Assembly (NCBI GenBank): GCA_934457235.1
Contig: CAKSHT010000081.1
Coordinates: 1 to 10,295 of the forward strand
Source of the DNA: an uncultured Oscillospiraceae bacterium
GTDB taxonomy: Bacteria > Bacillota > Clostridia > Oscillospirales > Ruminococcaceae
Direction: 5' to 3'
DNA length: 10,295 nucleotides
Part shown: piece by piece, positions 7,205 through 10,295 of the stretch
Position numbering within the stretch: the first letter of the stretch is position 1
How the letters are laid out: every line of letters begins with the position of its first letter
Made by a program: the position numbers and the translations under genes
The notes under the pieces: model-generated
The model's input: the letters and a program-made list of their open reading frames with translations, nothing else
Databases searched by the model: none
Told to the model about the DNA's origin: nothing

Positions 7205-7233
7205 ATTTTACCTCTAATGCGCCGGAATGTCAA
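7205..7233 (-). promoter_or_regulatory. Sigma-A type promoter for the esterase-to-CotH unit
   Basis: A perfect TTGACA (7233-7228) is followed by a 17-base spacer and TAAAAT (7210-7205). An overlapping TATAAT (7205-7200) has a 22-base spacing and is less likely. The expected start is near 7198, at the base of the 9-bp hairpin. The next coding start is the esterase ATG at 7133. This is the clearest promoter in the window. Confidence 0.75.
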
Positions 7234-7250
7234 GCATTTTCACCCATTTA

Positions 7251-7679
7251 TCAGTCAGCGTCGGGGTGATTTTTGCGCCATGCGAGGTAGCCGTCAAGAA
7301 TTACTGCCGCAGCCGCGGAGTCAAGCACTTCCTTGCGCTTCTTGCCGCGCTTGTTCACATCGTTCATGAAACCGATAGCCGTGACCGTCGAGGAACGCTC
7401 ATCCCACATTACGACGTCCACGCCGACAAGCCCGCGCAGCTTATCCGCGAACAGCCTGCACTTCTCGGAGCGCGGACCCTCGGTGCCGTTCATGTTTATC
7501 GGATTTCCGACAACTATGCGCTCCGCCTTGTTCTCCTGCGCCGCCTGCGCCACCATCTCGACGCAGCGGTCGAAGTCCTTCATGTTTATCGTGTACAGCG
7601 GAGAAGCGAGTATCTCGCTCTTATCGCACATCGCAAGCCCGGTGCGGCTGTCACCGTAGTCTACTGCCATTATCTTCAT
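7251..7679 (-). CDS. ruvX: Holliday junction resolvase-like protein RuvX/YqgF
   Basis: This 142-residue protein has the usual YqgF length and an RNase H-like fold. The first strand is MAVDYGDSRTGLA with the first acidic residue D7. The middle block is RIVVGNPINMNGTEGPRSEK (54-73), the second acidic site is WDERSST with E94, and the last is VLDSAAAAVIL with D120, so the three metal-binding acids are all present. The family is described as a putative Holliday junction resolvase and, in other work, as a nuclease processing the 5' end of pre-16S rRNA, so the cellular substrate is debated. The ATG is preceded by AGGAG with a 7-base gap. It lies 59 bases after pyrD and ends just before the next promoter. 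Its pairing with pyrimidine genes has no obvious functional logic. Confidence 0.95.
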   Translation of the reverse strand: MKIMAVDYGDSRTGLAMCDKSEILASPLYTINMKDFDRCVEMVAQAAQENKAERIVVGNPINMNGTEGPRSEKCRLFADKLRGLVGVDVVMWDERSSTVTAIGFMNDVNKRGKKRKEVLDSAAAAVILDGYLAWRKNHPDAD

Positions 7680-7738
7680 CAGATATCTCCTGTCAATCTT
7701 ATTTACTGCGATTTACGCAGGTCGTTTCCGGCATAAGA

Positions 7739-8650
7739 TCACCAGGGCTTTACCTGACCGACTATCTCCGAAAGATCCTTTATGCCGTTCTTGTCCATGT
7801 AGTCGTTAAGTCCCTCGATGACCTTTATCGGAGACCACGGGTCGGTGAATATCGCGGTGCCCATCTGAATAGCGGAAGCGCCTGCGAGCATCATCTCTAC
7901 GGCGTCCTCCCAGGTGGAGATACCGCCCATGCCGATTATCGGTATCTTTACCGCATTGTGACACTGCCATACCATGCGTACAGCCACAGGGAATATAGCA
8001 GGACCGGAAAGTCCGCCGACATTGTTGTGGAGTATCGGGCGTCTGTTGCGGATATCAATGCGCATTCCAAGCAGCGTATTTATCAGCGAAATGCTGTCAG
8101 CACCCTCGGCTTCCACTGCCTTTGCTATCTCGGTGATGTTGGTGACGTTCGGAGTAAGCTTCACGATAAGCGGCTTGCTGGTCGCCGCCCTTACCGCCTT
8201 TGTGACGGAGGAAGCGCCCTCGCAGGTAACGCCCCATGTCGCGCCGCCAGCCTTGACATTCGGACAGGAAATATTCAGCTCGATCATGTCAACATCGGTG
8301 GAATCAAGCGCTTCTGCAGCAGCGATGTAATCGTCGATGACTGCGCCGGCTACGTTGGCTATAATCACGTTGCCCTCTTCCTTGAGGGTAGGAAGGTAAT
8401 ACTCGATAAATCCATGAACTCCGATGTTCTGGAGACCCACGGAATTCAGAATGCCTGAGGGAGTTTCAGCTATTCTTGGTGGTATATTGCCCATCTTAGG
8501 TTCGATGGTCATTCCCTTGCAGGAAACGCCGCCGAGCCTTGAAAGCGGGTACAGGTCGGTGAAGCACTCACCGTTGCCATATGTGCCGGAAGCGGCAATG
8601 ACCGGGTTCGGGAATTCCACGCCGGCTATCTTAACGGACAGATCAGCCAT
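7739..8650 (-). CDS. pyrD: Dihydroorotate dehydrogenase class 1B, catalytic subunit
   Basis: This FMN enzyme oxidises dihydroorotate to orotate, the fourth step of UMP synthesis. It has 303 residues, typical for class 1B. Visible landmarks are NPVIAASGTYGNG at 15-27, K45 in the SCKGMT segment, NSVGLQN at 69-75, and NISCPN at 126-131 with catalytic C129, the mark of class 1 enzymes (class 2 uses serine). KLTPN at 164-168, GGLSGPAIFP at 212-221 and the phosphate-binding GMGGI at 240-244 follow. It overlaps pyrK by 8 bases and has a strong AGGAGG site inside the end of pyrK, so the two subunits are made together. Class 1B enzymes need PyrK to pass electrons to NAD+, which fits this neighbour. 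No upstream PyrR-type attenuator is visible between the genes. Confidence 0.97.
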   Translation of the reverse strand: MADLSVKIAGVEFPNPVIAASGTYGNGECFTDLYPLSRLGGVSCKGMTIEPKMGNIPPRIAETPSGILNSVGLQNIGVHGFIEYYLPTLKEEGNVIIANVAGAVIDDYIAAAEALDSTDVDMIELNISCPNVKAGGATWGVTCEGASSVTKAVRAATSKPLIVKLTPNVTNITEIAKAVEAEGADSISLINTLLGMRIDIRNRRPILHNNVGGLSGPAIFPVAVRMVWQCHNAVKIPIIGMGGISTWEDAVEMMLAGASAIQMGTAIFTDPWSPIKVIEGLNDYMDKNGIKDLSEIVGQVKPW

Positions 8651-9419
8651 TGAACTTTACCTCCTTTGCGTCGAATACGGGGCCGTCCTTGCAGACTCTC
8701 GCGTAATGCTCCTGACCGTTGCGTACGGTCAGGCAGGAACATACGACGCACGCTCCGACACCACAGCCCATTCTCTGCTCCATGGAGATCTTGCAGGGCA
8801 CATTGTTTTCCGCGCATACCTTTGCGATGGCGTTAAGCATGGGCATAGGACCGCATGCGCACACCAGGTCGGCGCCGGAATTCTTCAGCGTGCTCTCCAG
8901 CGGAGATGTTACCATTCCGTTGTAGCCAACGGAACCATCGTCGGTGCATATTGCGGTATTCGCGCCGTACTTCTCGAACTCGTCCGCGAGGATTATGCGG
9001 CTGTAATCCCGGAAGCCCAGGATAGCAGTCGCGCGGTCGCCGAGCTTCTTAGCAAGACCCAGCAGCGGAGGAACTCCGATACCGCCGCCGACCAGCACTA
9101 CCCTGCGGGCGCTGTCGGGTACCTTGAAGCCGTTGCCGAGCGGGCCGAGTACGTCCAGGTTATCTCCGGGGTTGAGCCTTGAAATGGCCTCGGTGCCCTT
9201 GCCCCTTACCTCAAACACAAAGCGGATAGTGCCCTTGGAACGACTGAACTCGCATATGGAAATGGGACGGCGCAGCGTAAATCCCGGCGCGGTGATATTT
9301 GCAAACTGACCGGTGTGAGCGGCTTTGGCAGCCTCCGGTGCTAGTATCGTGATTGAATAGGTGTCCCGGGAGAGGGTCTTTTTCTCGATTATCGGGTACC
9401 TGTCGCAGTAGTAGCTCAT
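8643..9419 (-). CDS. pyrK: Dihydroorotate dehydrogenase electron-transfer subunit PyrK
   Basis: This 258-residue ferredoxin-reductase-like protein carries FAD and a [2Fe-2S] cluster and passes electrons from PyrD to NAD+. The FAD-binding motif RRPISI is at 50-55, with the GKGTEAISRL region following. VVLVGGGIGVPPLLGLAKKL (107-126) is the NAD-binding segment, and CACGPMPML at 187-195 is the usual C-terminal dinucleotide motif. The cluster cysteines are C219, C224, C227 and C243, spaced C-X4-C-X2-C-X15-C, all present. An additional C229 sits beside the third ligand. The ATG at 9419 lies one base after the TAA of the upstream membrane gene, with AAAGGAGC as its site. Confidence 0.97.
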   Translation of the reverse strand: MSYYCDRYPIIEKKTLSRDTYSITILAPEAAKAAHTGQFANITAPGFTLRRPISICEFSRSKGTIRFVFEVRGKGTEAISRLNPGDNLDVLGPLGNGFKVPDSARRVVLVGGGIGVPPLLGLAKKLGDRATAILGFRDYSRIILADEFEKYGANTAICTDDGSVGYNGMVTSPLESTLKNSGADLVCACGPMPMLNAIAKVCAENNVPCKISMEQRMGCGVGACVVCSCLTVRNGQEHYARVCKDGPVFDAKEVKFNG

Positions 9420-9420
9420 G

Positions 9421-10044
9421 TTAGCTCCTTTCGGTATCGTTTGAATTTTCGGGTGCGGGCTCCTCCGGAGTTTCCTCCTTTACCACCGCCCGAACGTGCA
9501 CAGCGCTGTCCTCCGCGGACTGCACCGGTTCGGCAGCCTTTGCCATAAGGTGACGGAACACGCATATCAGCAGCACCAGCACCACAAGGTCAAGCACAAG
9601 CTGCACGGATATCCAGCTTTCCTCGGACATCAGCATCTTGTTGTGCGTTATCATCATCATTTCGCTGATGAACATAAGCGCGGGTATCTTGCACAGCGAA
9701 ACGCACAGCGCGTACATATCCCGCAGCTTCTGGGCGCTGCGCTTGGTGATGTTCAGCCAGCTCATCTTGTGGCTGGTCAGCACCAGGATAATATAAACGG
9801 CAAACACCGCCAGAACAGCTGCCGGGAACACCAGGGTTATCCAGTGCTTCCAGCCGATCGTTGGGTCAGCCAGTGCCAGCTTTTCGATATTGTCGCCGAT
9901 GTTCTGGCGCAGGTTGTCCTCATACACCGTCATGAACATGTACTCGACGGAGAGGATAAATACTGCCAGTCCCACCGAAAAAACATCGGTGATGAACCGC
10001 GGTATCTTGTAGCTGTGTTTTACGGGGTATTTGCCGAATTTCAT
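9421..10044 (-). CDS. Four-helix membrane protein upstream of pyrK, unknown function
   Basis: I do not recognise this 207-residue protein. Hydrophobic segments lie near residues 18-40, 66-90, 107-132 and 143-165, with a basic N terminus (MKFGKYPVKHSYKIPR). The C-terminal tail from about 170 is acidic and proline rich (KEETPEEPAPENSNDTERS). Basic start and even helix count predict both ends in the cytoplasm. The third helix region is rich in Met (SEMMMITHNKMLMSEE, 127-142). It is the first gene of the pyr-ruvX unit visible here, with GAAAGGAAA before the ATG. Its stop is one base from the pyrK start, so it is cotranscribed and possibly coupled. A pyrimidine-related transporter role is tempting but unsupported, because the helix number is too low for the usual uracil permease. 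Confidence 0.8.
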   Translation of the reverse strand: MKFGKYPVKHSYKIPRFITDVFSVGLAVFILSVEYMFMTVYEDNLRQNIGDNIEKLALADPTIGWKHWITLVFPAAVLAVFAVYIILVLTSHKMSWLNITKRSAQKLRDMYALCVSLCKIPALMFISEMMMITHNKMLMSEESWISVQLVLDLVVLVLLICVFRHLMAKAAEPVQSAEDSAVHVRAVVKEETPEEPAPENSNDTERS

Positions 10045-10075
10045 TCAATTTTCCTTTCGCAGGGTCAAATAACAC

Positions 10076-10102
10076 TGTAGGGGCGGGGATCCACCGCCCG
10101 CA
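10076..10102. repeat. GC-rich hairpin element (TGTAGGGGCGG type)
   Basis: TGTAGGGGCGG is followed by GGATCCA and CCGCCC, giving a 6-bp stem GGGCGG/CCGCCC (10081-10086 with 10094-10099) around a loop containing the palindrome GGATCC. Words of this TGTAGGGGCG kind are familiar to me as dispersed intergenic repeats in gut Clostridia, though I cannot check that here. It lies 32 bases upstream of the membrane gene's start codon and could be in its leader RNA. Confidence 0.6.
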
Positions 10103-10295
10103 GACCGTCGAAAAAGTCCCGAAGCGACGGCTTCGCCTTACGCAAGTGACTTTTCCGCCGAAACAATCCGAGGACATTGGGCGTTGCCCAAGTCCACCGC
10201 TTCGCTCCTGCGCGCACCGCGTAAGGCGCAGCCGTCGCTTAGCGTAAGACCGAAGGTCGTCGCCTTGCGTAAGGCGCAGCCGTCGCTTAGCGTAA
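10103..10295. repeat. Intergenic repeat cluster with inverted and 48-bp-period direct copies
   Basis: No gene is seen here. A 29-base word occurs identically at 10219-10247 and 10267-10295, a 48-base period that runs to the window edge. An inverted, one-base-different copy of its core (AAGCGACGGCTTCGCCTTAC plus GC) lies at 10122-10143. That copy is bracketed by AAAAGTC (10112-10118) and GACTTTT (10148-10154), forming a large hairpin. Small hairpins also occur at 10177-10191 (TTGGGC/GCCCAA) and 10248-10258 (GACC/GGTC). The structure is like a REP- or MITE-like non-coding element rather than a CRISPR, since the repeat is self-complementary, the spacing is only 19 bases and the copies are in both orientations. 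Confidence 0.7.

Noticed and set aside
7706..7720. Hairpin CTGCG/CGCAG between pyrD and ruvX
   Set aside because: The stem is only 5 bp and there is no U-run on either strand, so it is not credible as a terminator or riboswitch. ruvX most likely stays in the same transcript.
9920..10177. 85-codon minus-strand frame reaching into the repeat region
   Set aside because: It overlaps the start of the membrane gene in another frame and its 5' half is repeat DNA. No usable ribosome binding site was seen.
10219..10295. Possible CRISPR array
   Set aside because: Only two direct copies are seen, with a 19-base interval and an inverted copy nearby, and no cas gene is present. It fits an intergenic repeat element better.

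Overview
This window looks like chromosomal DNA of a gut-type Clostridia, most plausibly an Oscillospiraceae/Ruminococcus relative. That placement is inferred from the strong GAAAGGA/AAGGAG ribosome binding sites before nearly every gene, a DUF896 (YnzC-type) small protein, a YesL/DUF624 membrane protein, a CotH-domain surface protein, the class 1B pyrK-pyrD pair, and GC-rich hairpin repeats in the intergenic DNA. No rRNA, tRNA, CRISPR array, transposase or phage gene was seen. Apart from the tail of one plus-strand gene at the left edge, every credible gene lies on the minus strand, so the window reads right to left.

Right-hand unit (10044 down to 7251): a four-helix membrane protein of unknown function, pyrK (electron-transfer subunit) and pyrD (class 1B dihydroorotate dehydrogenase), then ruvX/yqgF (Holliday junction resolvase-like). 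The first three are separated by 1 bp or overlap by 8 bp; ruvX follows after 59 bp. Upstream, 10076-10295 has no gene but carries a repeat-rich element: hairpins, an inverted copy, and a 29-bp word repeated at a 48-bp period that runs off the window edge.

Boundary (7250-7134): just after the ruvX stop lies a good sigma-A promoter (TTGACA, 17 bp, TAAAAT) pointing left. Its expected start falls at the foot of a 9-bp hairpin followed by six Us. That hairpin can terminate the pyr unit, but it would also be the very 5' end of the next transcript.

Left-hand unit (7133 down to 226): eight minus-strand genes with gaps of 21 bp or less. In order they are a sialate O-acetylesterase-like SGNH esterase without a signal peptide, a DUF896 protein, a short-chain dehydrogenase, a YbgC-type acyl-CoA thioesterase, a large CotH-domain protein with chitobiase-like and lamin-tail-like domains, a 35-residue single-helix membrane protein (1600-1707, easily missed), a DUF624/YesL-like membrane protein, and a four-helix membrane protein with an acidic tail. 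The last four form a compact envelope module. The first four look like cytoplasmic metabolism. A plus-strand gene end and a hairpin terminator (148-182) close the left side in a convergent arrangement.

The most interesting items are the small membrane protein inside the CotH/YesL envelope cluster, the promoter-hairpin fusion at 7168-7233, and the repeat element at the right edge. No clear new defence or mobile system is visible.
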